In this document: positions 17,566 to 27,200 of the stretch, one piece after another | Numbering within the stretch: position 1 is the stretch's first letter | Layout of the letters: each line of letters starts with the position of its first letter | Assembly (NCBI RefSeq): GCF_004364325.1 | Contig: NZ_SOCP01000005.1 | Coordinates: 124,001 to 188,000 of the forward strand | DNA length: 64,000 nucleotides | Origin: Actinophytocola oryzae | Lineage (GTDB): Bacteria; Actinomycetota; Actinomycetes; Mycobacteriales; Pseudonocardiaceae | Direction: 5' to 3' | The notes under the pieces: generated by a model | Database searches by the model: none | Seen by the model: only the letters and a program-made list of their open reading frames with translations | Told to the model about the DNA's origin: nothing | Made by a program: the position numbers and the translations under genes

Positions 17566-20362
17566 CGTCCCAGTCTTCCGCGGACCAGCGGCGCTTGCAT
17601 TCGGGTCGTTCGATCAGGGCGAGGTCACGCCGCTTCTCGATGAGGTCGATCCTGGCCTGGACGACGCGGCGGTAGTCGTCGGGCCAGTGGTCGGGCAGTT
17701 CGGTGATCGGGATGGAACCGTGGCGGACGAACCACTGGGTGTCGGTCTCGCCCGCGGCCACGCGCCGCGCCAGGATGATCTCGAAGGCCCGCTCGCCGAG
17801 GTTGAGCGCGGGCACGGTTGCCGGGTCGGCGATCACGACGGCGGCGGCTTCCGACTCCGACAAGAGGCCGTAGCGCTGGTAAACGTCCCAGTCCAGCTCC
17901 TCCTGTTCGGCAATCATCCGGGCTCGAACGCGCTGGTACTCGTCTCTGACCTCGACCAGCCGATTCCGGCTTGGCGGCGCCTGCACGACGATTGCCTGCG
18001 GGGTACTCGCATTCAGTTGTTGTGCGAGGTCGTCGAGACGGCGGGCACGGTCCAACGGCAGTGCCTCGGACAGCGGAAACTGCTCCAGCTTCGTCCCAGT
18101 GAATTCGAAGAACCGTTCCCACGCCTGCGACTTGAACCCCTCGTTTACGCCTTGGCTTCCCTTGTCGTGGCACACCTGCTTGAGCCAGAAGCACGCGGTC
18201 GAAGAGTTGAGCACACCGAGCAACCGCAGGTGATCGTCCTCGGTCGCCCCTTCCCGCAACTTGATCACCGGAGCAGTACGAATGAAGACCTTCCCGCCTC
18301 GATCCAACACAAAATGGTTGTGCGTCGACACAAACGCGAATGCGATTGTGTCGGGGATGCGAAACCGATTGGCGAAGAACATGGAATACTCGAACCACGA
18401 TCGACCGTGTTCAATTTGCGTCTTGCCAAAAGCAACCCGAGAACTCAACTGAAGGCGGTAAGGCCACAGCCAACGGATCACCGACTCATCTGGATCGGCA
18501 GCAAGGGTGTCGTCCCGATAAGGCCAGAGTGAGGCGACTGGATCGGCCAGTCGCCAGTCGCGGGTAACGTCACCTTCTACCAGCGAGCGAACAAATCGAT
18601 CGGGAATGCCGTGTCGCCTGAGCGGCCCCGAACCGACCATATACACGGCGTCCTCGCGGGTGACGGCGCCAGTTCCTGGCTCTGTTCCAGTCGAACCGAG
18701 CACGTGGACGCCGGCGCGTTCGACTGCCGTCAGCAATTCGTCCGCGCCGCCGCCACTGAGAGACCATGGGTGTGCTGCCAGTCGGGACCTGGGTAGATCG
18801 ACCACGGTGATCCAGTCGGACTCGCTGCCCGGGTGGTCCACCTGGGACTCGATTGCCCGCCAAACATTGCCCTCGGCCGGTACCGGGGGTTGGGATGGCT
18901 CGCCGCGGATGCCGAGTACGGCGCGGATCGTGCCGTCCAGATCGGGGCGGCGGTCGCGGCCGATGAGGATCACCGTCGGGGTGCCGTGGCCGGGGATGAA
19001 CGCACCCGATGTGTCGATCACGTGGGTGAGGTCCACGCGTGGGAAGAAGTCCTCGATCAGTTTGGTGCCGAACTCACGTTTCATGAAGGCGTTCGAGGTG
19101 ATCTGGCCGACGTAACCCGCGCCTCGGCCGTCTTCCTCGGCCGGGCGGGCCAGCTCGAAGAAGCGTTGGGCGAACGGAACCGTCAGTTGGTACTGGCGGT
19201 GGCAGGCGGTGTAGTACCGACGGTATTCGCGGTTCAGAGCCGGGTCCCGCATCACGATGTACGGCGGGTTGCCGACGACCACGTGATACGAGCCAATGTC
19301 CAGCAGGGTGGGGAACTCGTGGGTGTCCTCGGCGGCCAGTTGGAGTCCGGCCTCGACGTCCATGCCCTCGAACGTCTCGCGGCGGTTGGCCAGTAGGGAG
19401 TCGCCGGTGGCGATGGTTACCGCCCAGCGTTGTCCGGCTGCCTGATCGATGGTGCTGATGCCCGCCACCCGCCATGCGGCCAACATCAGGCGGAAGCGGG
19501 CGATGGCGACCGCGAACGGGTTGATGTCCACGCCGTGCACGGAGTCCAGTGCTCGGCGGGCCACCTCCGTGTCGTTCAGGCGGGTGTCGGTGCGCCACGC
19601 TTCCACCAGGCGGTCGAACGCGCCGAGCAGGAAGTGGCCCGAGCCGCAGGTCGGGTCGATCAGGCGCAGGCCCTCGTGGCCGAACTCGGCCAGTGCTGGT
19701 TCCAACGTGTACTTCAGGATGAACTTCTCGACGAACTCCGGGGTCTGGAGGAGTGCGTACTGGTCCTTTGCCCGTTCGGACAGGTCCTGGTACAGGTCGC
19801 CGAGGAAGCGGGTGTCCCATGCCTCGTCGCGGAAGTCGTGCACCAGACCGTCGGCGCGCTGAGTGCGCCAGAACCCGATGAGCGCCTTCGCGCCGTCGTG
19901 GGAGACCGGGATGCGGTAGGCGGGGTTGTGTTCCGGGTCGAACAGCATGGCGCCCGCGTCGCTTCGGCGCAGGGCGTCGAAACATGTGAGCAGCCAGTGC
20001 CGGTTGGTGTGGTCGTGGTGCGTCCGGAAGTAGGCGCTCTGCGTGTCCTGCGCGTCGGCCATCCGGTGATCCGGGCCGGACAGCATCGGGGCGATCAGCT
20101 CGTTGTCCTCGCACCAGCGGACGAACACCGTGCCGAGTACCCACGCCACCGCGGACTGGGTGACCTCACCAGCTCGCCAGGTGTCGAAGTCCGCTGCCGT
20201 GCGCTGGGCCGTCGTCGCCCGTTGGTGTGCCGCGCGCAGCCCGGTCAGTTCCTCCGGCAGTTCGCCTCGGTCGAGCTGGTCATCCAGGTCCCGCTCGATC
20301 ATGCGCACCTGGTTGACCAGGTCTGCGAGAAGGGCGGGGCGATCCAACTGCGGTGCGGTCAC
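16997..20362 (-). CDS. pglX: PglX, BREX type 2 adenine-specific DNA methyltransferase, C-terminally truncated
   Basis: The open frame is 1121 codons, but only about the first 935 residues are PglX-like. The methyltransferase core is intact: SAM-binding motif LIDPTCGSGHFLLGAFD near residue 232 and catalytic NPPY (VVVGNPPYIVMRD) near 365. It continues through the specificity region to ALIERPECKRRWSAEDWDAQ. From about 17565 the frame runs out of phase through the brxHI remnant, giving an Arg/Gly-rich nonsense tail to the stop at 16997. The GTG at 20362 starts the family's N-terminus. In Pgl/BREX-2 this enzyme is the modifying component. Loss of the C-terminal quarter, and of pglY and pglZ, makes activity doubtful. 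Confidence 0.8.
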   Translation of the reverse strand: MTAPQLDRPALLADLVNQVRMIERDLDDQLDRGELPEELTGLRAAHQRATTAQRTAADFDTWRAGEVTQSAVAWVLGTVFVRWCEDNELIAPMLSGPDHRMADAQDTQSAYFRTHHDHTNRHWLLTCFDALRRSDAGAMLFDPEHNPAYRIPVSHDGAKALIGFWRTQRADGLVHDFRDEAWDTRFLGDLYQDLSERAKDQYALLQTPEFVEKFILKYTLEPALAEFGHEGLRLIDPTCGSGHFLLGAFDRLVEAWRTDTRLNDTEVARRALDSVHGVDINPFAVAIARFRLMLAAWRVAGISTIDQAAGQRWAVTIATGDSLLANRRETFEGMDVEAGLQLAAEDTHEFPTLLDIGSYHVVVGNPPYIVMRDPALNREYRRYYTACHRQYQLTVPFAQRFFELARPAEEDGRGAGYVGQITSNAFMKREFGTKLIEDFFPRVDLTHVIDTSGAFIPGHGTPTVILIGRDRRPDLDGTIRAVLGIRGEPSQPPVPAEGNVWRAIESQVDHPGSESDWITVVDLPRSRLAAHPWSLSGGGADELLTAVERAGVHVLGSTGTEPGTGAVTREDAVYMVGSGPLRRHGIPDRFVRSLVEGDVTRDWRLADPVASLWPYRDDTLAADPDESVIRWLWPYRLQLSSRVAFGKTQIEHGRSWFEYSMFFANRFRIPDTIAFAFVSTHNHFVLDRGGKVFIRTAPVIKLREGATEDDHLRLLGVLNSSTACFWLKQVCHDKGSQGVNEGFKSQAWERFFEFTGTKLEQFPLSEALPLDRARRLDDLAQQLNASTPQAIVVQAPPSRNRLVEVRDEYQRVRARMIAEQEELDWDVYQRYGLLSESEAAAVVIADPATVPALNLGERAFEIILARRVAAGETDTQWFVRHGSIPITELPDHWPDDYRRVVQARIDLIEKRRDLALIERPECKRRWSAEDWDAQAERRRFGRQRREGDLPTAPGGEAAGVRGQQAACGGVGRGVDGQGRDDVPVALVAGRDGTPSRRGGVRHRARLRHRGHLDVGAGDRRRRPGPGDPARRATHRRLVPPATRPHRAEGRSPELPLPVPGHRSGSPRVWAVAAVVTGLGGAGRGTTRAPAHHGSADPRARPAGRCGRHPHLAGLVGRPARV

Positions 20363-20389
20363 GGGCAGCGAGTTTAGACGCCCGGTTCG

Positions 20390-20596
20390 TCACGCTCCGG
20401 CCCGCAACGCCGACAGGAACCCTGCCCACGCGGACGCCGGTAACTCGATCAGCCCAGCACCGGGACTCTTGGAGTCCCGAACGCCGATCACCCCGAACCT
20501 GGCGCCTATTTCAACGCAGTTTCCGCCGTTCGTGCTGCTGCAACTGGACTTACAGAACCGAACCGTGGCCCAGTCGCGGATACCGGGTGCGGTCAT
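20390..20596 (-). CDS. DUF397 domain protein
   Basis: A 68-residue protein with the DUF397 pattern: WATVRFCKSSCSSTNGGNCV, then VGVRDSKSPGAG-like text (here IGVRDSKSPGAGLIELP) and WAGFLSALRAG. DUF397 proteins are small actinobacterial partners of the XRE/DUF5753 regulator encoded just upstream, and often influence development or antibiotic production. The ATG at 20596 has GAGGAG 9 bases upstream, inside the end of the regulator gene, so the two are co-transcribed with 5 bases between stop and start. Confidence 0.85.
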   Translation of the reverse strand: MTAPGIRDWATVRFCKSSCSSTNGGNCVEIGARFGVIGVRDSKSPGAGLIELPASAWAGFLSALRAGA

Positions 20597-20601
20597 TCCA
20601 G

Positions 20602-21492
20602 TCAACTCCTCGCAGTCGCCATGACGTACTCCTCCGCCACGGTCTCCAGCAAGTTTCTCGACTCGACTGGGCCGAGCGCCACCCCTCTGAGGCGACCGAA
20701 CAACTCGGCGTACCGGCGGACCGTCTCCGGCGGCTTGTCCAGATATGCGGCGTCGGAGAACATCTCCAGGTAGACGATGTCATTGGCCATCTCGTGGCCG
20801 AAGCGGAACAGCGTGAAGTCCGTGTTCAGGTGGGCATATGACCGGGCATCGAACGGGATTACCTGAAGCGTCACGTTCGGCAGCATCGCCACCTCGGTCA
20901 GGTGCCGCAGTTGCTCGGCCATCACCGCCGGTCCGCCGATCCTCCGGCGCAGCGCTGACTCGCTCAGCACGAACGCGAAACGAGCCGGGTTCTCTCGCGT
21001 GAGCAGTTGGCGGCGGTCCGCACGAACGCGCAGGGTGTCGTCCACTATCCGGTCGGCCGGGTCGACCTCCTGTGCGTCGAACATCGCCCGGATGTAGTCG
21101 TCAGTTTGCAGGATGCCCGGCACGATCTCCGTGCCTACTTCCATGATCTCGCTCGCGTCGGCTTCCAGGTCGCGGAAGGCTCGGAACCAGCGGGGGCCGA
21201 GGTAGAGGGTGGTCTCGCTGGCTGGTCTGCCGCGCTTCGGCTTGGCTGTGCGGTTCAGCTCCCGGCACCACACCTGGTCCTTCTCCGACGCCCCGTAAAG
21301 CTCCAGCAACGCGTCCAGGTCGGTTCGGTCTATGCCGATCTTGCCGGACTCCACTCGGCTGACCTTGTTGCCCTGCTTGCCCAGACGCGTGGCCGCCTCG
21401 TCCTGCGTCAGGCCGGCGATCTCGCGTAGGCGCAACAGCTCGGCGCCGAGCAGCCGCCGCTGCATGCTGATCGACCTCGAAGGGCTCGTCAT
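20602..21492 (-). CDS. XRE-family regulator with DUF5753 domain
   Basis: A 296-residue protein. The N-terminal helix-turn-helix is LGAELLRLREIAGLTQDEAA, followed by RLGKQGNKVSRVESGKIGID (about residues 12-60). The remaining 200 residues are the DUF5753 sensor-like domain (YLGPRWFRAFRDLEADASEI, EIVPGILQTDDYIRAMF). It forms the usual pair with the DUF397 gene downstream. GAGAGG lies 9 bases before the ATG at 21492, which fixes the start, although the frame is open to 21543. It probably binds its own promoter in the region to 21875. Confidence 0.9.
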   Translation of the reverse strand: MTSPSRSISMQRRLLGAELLRLREIAGLTQDEAATRLGKQGNKVSRVESGKIGIDRTDLDALLELYGASEKDQVWCRELNRTAKPKRGRPASETTLYLGPRWFRAFRDLEADASEIMEVGTEIVPGILQTDDYIRAMFDAQEVDPADRIVDDTLRVRADRRQLLTRENPARFAFVLSESALRRRIGGPAVMAEQLRHLTEVAMLPNVTLQVIPFDARSYAHLNTDFTLFRFGHEMANDIVYLEMFSDAAYLDKPPETVRRYAELFGRLRGVALGPVESRNLLETVAEEYVMATARS

Positions 21493-21875
21493 GACGCGGA
21501 TCCTCTCATGACCGGTCACGCTGCGTAGCTCCAGGGCGTTCACCCATTTTGGCGACTATACATATTGGAGTTACAGATTAACGTCCTTAGCAGCTAGAAG
21601 CAGCGTTCACGTCGAATAGCGACGATACACAACGAAGGACTCGCCTCTCACCGGGCAGCGATCACCCCACGGTCACCGTTCCCGCATGCCTCCCACGGCG
21701 GGAACGGCCCCGGCGAGCGACGCGGCGTCGAGCGGATGACGACGAACGACCAACGTCCACGCTCCGCGCTCGCCGCCGGCCGGTGGTGGGGCCGGTACCC
21801 GCACCGCCGGCCCCACCACCTCACCCTCACCCACGGACACGCACCCACGGACACGGACACGGATGGAGAAACCCA
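21493..21875. other. Divergent promoter region between the XRE gene and a small gene
   Basis: No gene is supported here. The part 21545-21640 is clearly lower in GC than its surroundings, with -10-like TATACAT near 21556. It is the likely divergent promoter and operator for the XRE/DUF397 pair. The part 21660-21860 is GC- and proline-codon-rich, reading in frame upstream of the next gene without a credible start. Confidence 0.4.
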
Positions 21876-22241
21876 ATGACCGCATTCCTCGACCACGGGG
21901 GCCGGCACGCGCTGCACCAGCAGGTGCCCGATCTCGGCGCGCTGGCCCCCATCTGCGGCGAGCACGAGTTCGCCGCGATCGTGGCACGGATGGTCGCCGA
22001 CGAGGCACCCAGACTGTTCGCCGTCGTGCAGGAGTACGGCGAACGTGTCGACGCGGTGATCGCCGCATGGGGCATGGCCTTCGACGACCACTCCGAGATC
22101 GTCACCCATCAACGGCGGCTGAGCGTGCGCGCTCCGGAGAACGCACTGCGCATGTTCACCGTCGGCGATCACATCCGGGCCCGCCTGGTGTGGTTCGACC
22201 CGGACGCGGCCACCCCCGTCGGAGACGAATTCCCCAGGTGA
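21876..22241 (+). CDS. Hypothetical protein
   Basis: A 121-residue soluble protein (MTAFLDHGGRHALHQQVPDL), mostly helical with a beta-rich end (RMFTVGDHIRARLVWFDPDA). The ATG at 21876 has GGAG about 8 bases upstream; an in-frame upstream extension of His/Pro repeats is rejected. Similar small genes often neighbour XRE/DUF397 pairs in this group of bacteria, but I cannot name a family. Tail-to-tail with the HNH gene, 9 bases apart. Confidence 0.55.
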   Translation: MTAFLDHGGRHALHQQVPDLGALAPICGEHEFAAIVARMVADEAPRLFAVVQEYGERVDAVIAAWGMAFDDHSEIVTHQRRLSVRAPENALRMFTVGDHIRARLVWFDPDAATPVGDEFPR

Positions 22242-22250
22242 ACGCCGCTG

Positions 22251-23498
22251 TCACGCTGCTTCGCGCGTGTCGAAGTGGTGCAGTGTGTTCCGTTGGGGCT
22301 CCCGGGCGGGATCGATCCATGGAGGTGGGATGAAGTGGGGGATGCCGTCGATCATGCGAGCCGTCCACCCACCCTGGTGGACCAGCGTGTGGTGGTAGCC
22401 GCACAGCAGCGCGGTGTTGTCGATCGACGTCGCCCCGCCGTCGGACCAGTGCACGAGATGGTGGGCGTCGCACCATTCGGGTGGGCGGTCGCAGCCCGGT
22501 GCGACGCAGCCCCGGTCGCGTGCGATCAACGCCCGTCGCAGTGGGCCGGTGACCAGCCGCTGGCGGCGGCCGACATCCAGCGGCTGGGAACCGCCTCTCA
22601 TCACGATGGGAATGATCTCGGCGTCACAACAGATCCGGCGAGCGGTCTGGATCGACACCGTGCCACCCCAGTCCAGGTCCACCACTCCGGTGTGGCGCCG
22701 CAGTTCGGCGATGTCGACGGTGAGGCCGACGTGTGGCCGCACGCCACCCTCGACCGGCAGCGTGCCCGCGTTCAGCACCCGCCGGGCGAGTTCGACCAGC
22801 GCGTCCGCGCGCCGCTTGGCCGCGGAACGCTTGTCCTGCGGCAACGGCTTCGCCAGCGGCGACAACGCCGACCGCAACACCGCGGCCCCCTCGGCGGACA
22901 ACCGTCCCCGTACTCGGATCACTCCTTCGGAGTCCTGGGTGAGCGACAGCTCCATCCGCTCCGCCGTGTTCCGCTCCGAACGCAGCACGCCGTCGGGGTC
23001 GAGATGGGCGCGGATGCGCACGGCCAGCCTGCCGAGCTGGCTCGGGTCGAACCGCCGCGCCTCGCCCACCAACCGCTGCTCGACCTCGACACGGACGGAA
23101 GGCGCCACGTCGTCGGGCAGCTCCCGGAGAGTGCGTCGCACTACCCCGAGTTGTTCCTCGCTCAGCGTTCCCGACCGCAACGCCGCCGCGGCACCCGGCA
23201 GCCGCGACACCACGCGCGAACCCGAGACGGTCGTCGAGGAGCACACGTCCGTCGCGTCCTCGACCCGACGCCTGGCGGCCCGCGGCGAGAGCCGCAGCAG
23301 CTGGCGCAACAACACGGCCGTCGACGAAACCCCTTGCCTCCCGGCCAGTCCGCGTGAGTCGACCTCCTTGGTCACCGCCAGCGTGACCGCGTACAGCTGC
23401 CGCGACCACGCCTCGATCCGCCGTACCGACGCGAGCAGCTCGTCGTCGGACAGCCGATCCCAGTGCCGGCCCAACAGCTCGGCGATGACCTTGTCCAC
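22251..23498 (-). CDS. DUF222/HNH endonuclease (13E12-repeat type)
   Basis: A 415-residue protein of the actinobacterial 13E12/DUF222 family. The N-terminal 280 residues are the helical DUF222 region (SPRAARRRVEDATDVC, GTLSEEQLGVVRRTLREL). The C-terminal HNH nuclease is GCVAPGCDRPPEWCDAHHLV, then HWSDGGATSIDNTALLCGYH, HTLVH. It has zinc-binding Cys pairs and the His-Asn-His catalytic set. Members spread as multicopy genes in Mycobacterium and relatives and are thought to be mobile nucleases. It starts with GTG at 23498. Its position inside the BREX locus suggests a later insertion. Confidence 0.88.
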   Translation of the reverse strand: MDKVIAELLGRHWDRLSDDELLASVRRIEAWSRQLYAVTLAVTKEVDSRGLAGRQGVSSTAVLLRQLLRLSPRAARRRVEDATDVCSSTTVSGSRVVSRLPGAAAALRSGTLSEEQLGVVRRTLRELPDDVAPSVRVEVEQRLVGEARRFDPSQLGRLAVRIRAHLDPDGVLRSERNTAERMELSLTQDSEGVIRVRGRLSAEGAAVLRSALSPLAKPLPQDKRSAAKRRADALVELARRVLNAGTLPVEGGVRPHVGLTVDIAELRRHTGVVDLDWGGTVSIQTARRICCDAEIIPIVMRGGSQPLDVGRRQRLVTGPLRRALIARDRGCVAPGCDRPPEWCDAHHLVHWSDGGATSIDNTALLCGYHHTLVHQGGWTARMIDGIPHFIPPPWIDPAREPQRNTLHHFDTREAA

Positions 23499-23626
23499 AC
23501 GAGCATCTTATCGAACAGGCGATCGAACGCCCAGCGATGTCACCGGTGTGGGTGACGAGGGCTTCTTCCACCTGCGGGTGCGGCATACTTGGTGCCACCA
23601 CGAACCACGAGCGGAACAGGGATGTC

Positions 23627-24205
23627 ATGACCGCGGATCCGATGCCCGACTGGCTTCGCCCGCCACCGCGCGGGTTCACCGCCGATGACCTCGACCGGCT
23701 GACCGACTTGCCACCGCACACCGAACTGATCGACGGGAGCCTCGTCTTCGTGAGTCCGCAGACGGCGTTCCATCTGCTCACCATGGGTCTCCTGGAAACC
23801 GGGCTGCGCCGCTGTGCACCCGACACCGTGCGAGTGCGGCGGGAGATGACAGTCACCCTCGACAAACGTCAGCGTCCTGAACCGGATGTCCTTGTCATCG
23901 ACGCGTCCGCGGCCGGTGACCTGGACCAGACGACCTACCAGGCCGCTGACGTCGTCCTGGCTGTCGAAGTGGTGTCCGCGGACTCCGAGCGCCGCGACCG
24001 GGAACGCAAGCCCCAGCTCTACGCACAAGCCGGAATCCGGCACTTCTGGCGAGTCGAGAACGTGGCCGGGCGTGCCGCCGTGTACGTCTACGAACTCGAC
24101 CCGGCCACCCGCGCCTACGCGCTGACCGGAATCCACCACGATCAGCTGGCGCTCACCGTGCCGTTCGACATCGACATCGACATGACCGAGCTCGACAAGC
24201 TGTGA
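23627..24205 (+). CDS. Uma2-family (DUF820) PD-(D/E)xK nuclease-like protein
   Basis: A 192-residue protein. The Uma2 signature is present: LPPHTELIDGSLVFVSPQ, LDKRQRPEPDVLVIDAS and VLAVEVVSADSERRDRERKP, followed by YAQAGIRHFWRVE. The Asp in PEPD and the Glu...Lys of EVVS...ERK form the expected nuclease core. The family is abundant in actinobacteria and cyanobacteria, and its substrate is unknown. The start MTADPMPDWL at 23627 has ACAGGG upstream; the longer frame to 23537 lacks support. It ends 24 bases from the stop of the convergent pglW. Confidence 0.85.
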   Translation: MTADPMPDWLRPPPRGFTADDLDRLTDLPPHTELIDGSLVFVSPQTAFHLLTMGLLETGLRRCAPDTVRVRREMTVTLDKRQRPEPDVLVIDASAAGDLDQTTYQAADVVLAVEVVSADSERRDRERKPQLYAQAGIRHFWRVENVAGRAAVYVYELDPATRAYALTGIHHDQLALTVPFDIDIDMTELDKL

Positions 24206-24229
24206 TCGACGCGCCCGGCCCCGACGCCC

Positions 24230-27200
24230 TCAGGCCGCGCCGGTGTGTGCCTCGAGCCAGGCCGACGTGCCGACGACCCACTCCTCCGGGGTGCCCTGCG
24301 GCAGGGTGAACGGGCCGATGTGCGGGTGCTGCCGTTCGTTCTCGGCGGGGCAGAGCAGGACCAACGTGTCCGGACCGTCGTCGCTGCCGCCGTACCTGGC
24401 GTGCTCGATCAGCCGGTTGAGCAGCACGGCCCCCGCGGGGTAACGGCCGAGTGGGGTCAGCCCGTCCAGCGCGAGCACCCGTGGGCCTGCCAACTCCTCG
24501 GCGAGCGCGTCGAACGTCCTGGTCAGCAGCCGTGACAGGTTCAGCTGGTCGCGGCTGCCGGGCTCGGCGGCGTCCGCACGCAGCACCACCCCGAAGTCCG
24601 TGATGGCCGCCGACGACGCCTGAGCACGCAGGATCCGCACGAACATCGCGGAAACGTCGAACACCGGCACCCCCACGATGTCCTCGACCCGCGCGCGAGC
24701 CTTGCCGGCCCGACGCGGCCGGAAGGTGACGAACCGGACACCCCCGTGCCGAACGGCGTCGGAAAGCCGGGCAGGCGCGTCGGCGGTGGCGCTGCCCTCG
24801 ACCAGCGGCTGCCCACCGGACGACGAGTCGGACCGCGACCGTGGAGCAACTCCGGTCACCGATACCGACCGGGGCAGGAACCGTTCGCCGGTCCAGTGCA
24901 GCTCGAACCCCGCACGCCCGCACAGGTCCCACAGCGCACGGCCGGTGGGCAGCGGGGCCAGGCCGGGGAACCGACTGGTCACCCGCTGCCGGAGATCCGA
25001 ATCGGGCAGACCCTCGACGGGCAGCCCGGCACCGGCCTGTGCCAGCCGGAGCGCACGTGCCGGGTCGAGGTCACGGGGATACAGCTCCATGCGCGCGTTG
25101 GACAGCACCGTGCCGGACGCGGACGCGGCCAGCTGCACCAGACGACGCTCACCCCACACCCAGTCCACCTGCCTGGCGCGGTCCAGCAACCTGCGGACCA
25201 CCGCCGTCGGTGTCGGCAGCGGGTCCTCGCCCGCCAGTTCCTTCGCCGCGTCACCCAGGTCGGCGGCGAGGTCCAGCAGCAGCGTGTCCGACACCGTGTC
25301 CAGCGGTTCCTCGTCCGTCGCCTGCAGTGCCACCAGGATCCGGCCGTGGTGTCGCCGGATCGCGAACCGGGGCTCGTCGGCCAGCACGTCCCGCTCGAAC
25401 ACCGCCCGGCACACCGCGTAGGCGAACGGCAGGCGGTGGGCCATGGGCACGGTGTCCACGCAGCCGTGCAGGCCCAGAAGCCGCTCGGCCAGTTCCTCCG
25501 CGGTCGCCACCCGCCGCAGCCCGGTCAGGGCCTCGACCAACTCGTCGTGCAGCGCCTTCAGGTACTCGTTCCTGGCCCACGCCTTCCGCCGAGCGGAAAG
25601 CACCTGGGCGATGCGGCCGTTGGTCAGCCCACAACGACCAGCGACCTCGACGTTCGTCGGCCATCGCTGGTCGGGCAGCTCGCCGGTGTCGTCCGGGAGG
25701 CCGAGCAGCAACCGTGTGATCGCCACCTGGCTGTCCTCGCGGCGCCTCGGTGCCGGCACCAGCGACGGCACGATCCGGTCCAGCGGGGTGGTGAGAGCGT
25801 CGCCGACGGACGGGCCGTCCTCCCCTGAGCTGCCGAGCAGTGACCTGCGCCACTGGGTGTGCCGGTTCACCAACTCCTGCCGGGTGCGTTTGGACAGTCC
25901 TCGCGCGTTCCACAGCGTCCGGTACGGCAGGTCGATCAGGTCACCGACCGTCTGTGTGCCGAGCCGTTGCGCGACCGCGACCGCCCGTGGCGACAGGCCG
26001 GCCGCGTCGAGCGCCGTGTCCAGCTTCGCCCGCCCGGCCGCCTCGTCCCGCAGCTCACCCGGGTCCTCCGACTCGGAGCGCGAGTTGGTCGCGGGACCGG
26101 TCTCGTCGACAGTGGTGAAGACCCGTTGCCATGCCGCCCGCATCTCCGCCATGGACTTGTGGCGCCGGTCGGCGTCGCGGTGCAGGGCCGTGCTGAGGAA
26201 CTCGGCGAGCTGGTCACGCAGCGGTGCGGCGAACAGCTCGCTGGACAGCACGACGTCGCCACCGAACATCGGGTCGGTGCCGTCCGCGTTCCAGCTCGGC
26301 AGCTCCAGGCTCGCCATCTCGTGCAGCGTCACCGCGGCGGCGTAGCGTTCGGCGGCCGCGTCGTACACCGGCCGCCGGACGCCGTCCAGGAACGGATCGA
26401 CGTAGCCACGGGTGCCCGCCTGCAGATCGGATGCCGGCACACCCGCCAGGGAAAAGTCGAACAGGACCAGGCTGTTGCCCAGCTTGGGATGTTTCCGGAC
26501 ACCGAGGTTGTCCGGCTTGATGTCGCGGTGGAACACCTGCTTGCGCTCCAGGTAGCCGAGCACGTCCAGCAGTTGGTCGCCGTAGCGCTGGAGCTGGTCC
26601 GGAAGCAGCGCGCCCTCGGTGCGCAGCACCTGGGCCAGTGTGTGCGGTCCCGCGAAGTCGAGTTCGATCGCGTGCCGCTCGCCCACCGGGAACAGGGCAC
26701 GGCGCAGGCCGACAAGATGATCGTGCCGCAGGTCCAGGAGCGCGGCGTGCTCGTCCATCAGCCGCAGCGCGGCGTCCTCCGACCGCGACACCTTGAGGAC
26801 CGAGTCCCAGCCGTCCCGGTCGACCTTGAACGCGCGTGCCGTGGCGCCGGTGCCGAGAACCTGCACCACCCGGTACTCGGTGTCACCGAGGTAGTCGCCT
26901 GCGACCGCGTCCCACGGGTCGGGCGTGCGCGGCTTGGCGTCCTCACCCACCGGTTGGGCCAGCGCCTCGTCCAACTGGGCGATGACGTCGTCGAGGTCGG
27001 CGAACCGATCCGCCACCACCGGGGCGGTACACATCGAGATCAGCGCGAGCAGGTCGTCGGGGATACCGTCGACGACAGCCGACGGGTGTAGGCCTCCCTC
27101 GGCCCGCAGCCGCGCCTTGAGCTCGGCGCGGTCCGCGGCCGGCGGCTGGCCCGTGAACAGCAGGTACCCGACCGCACCGACGCCGAACACATCCAGCGGC

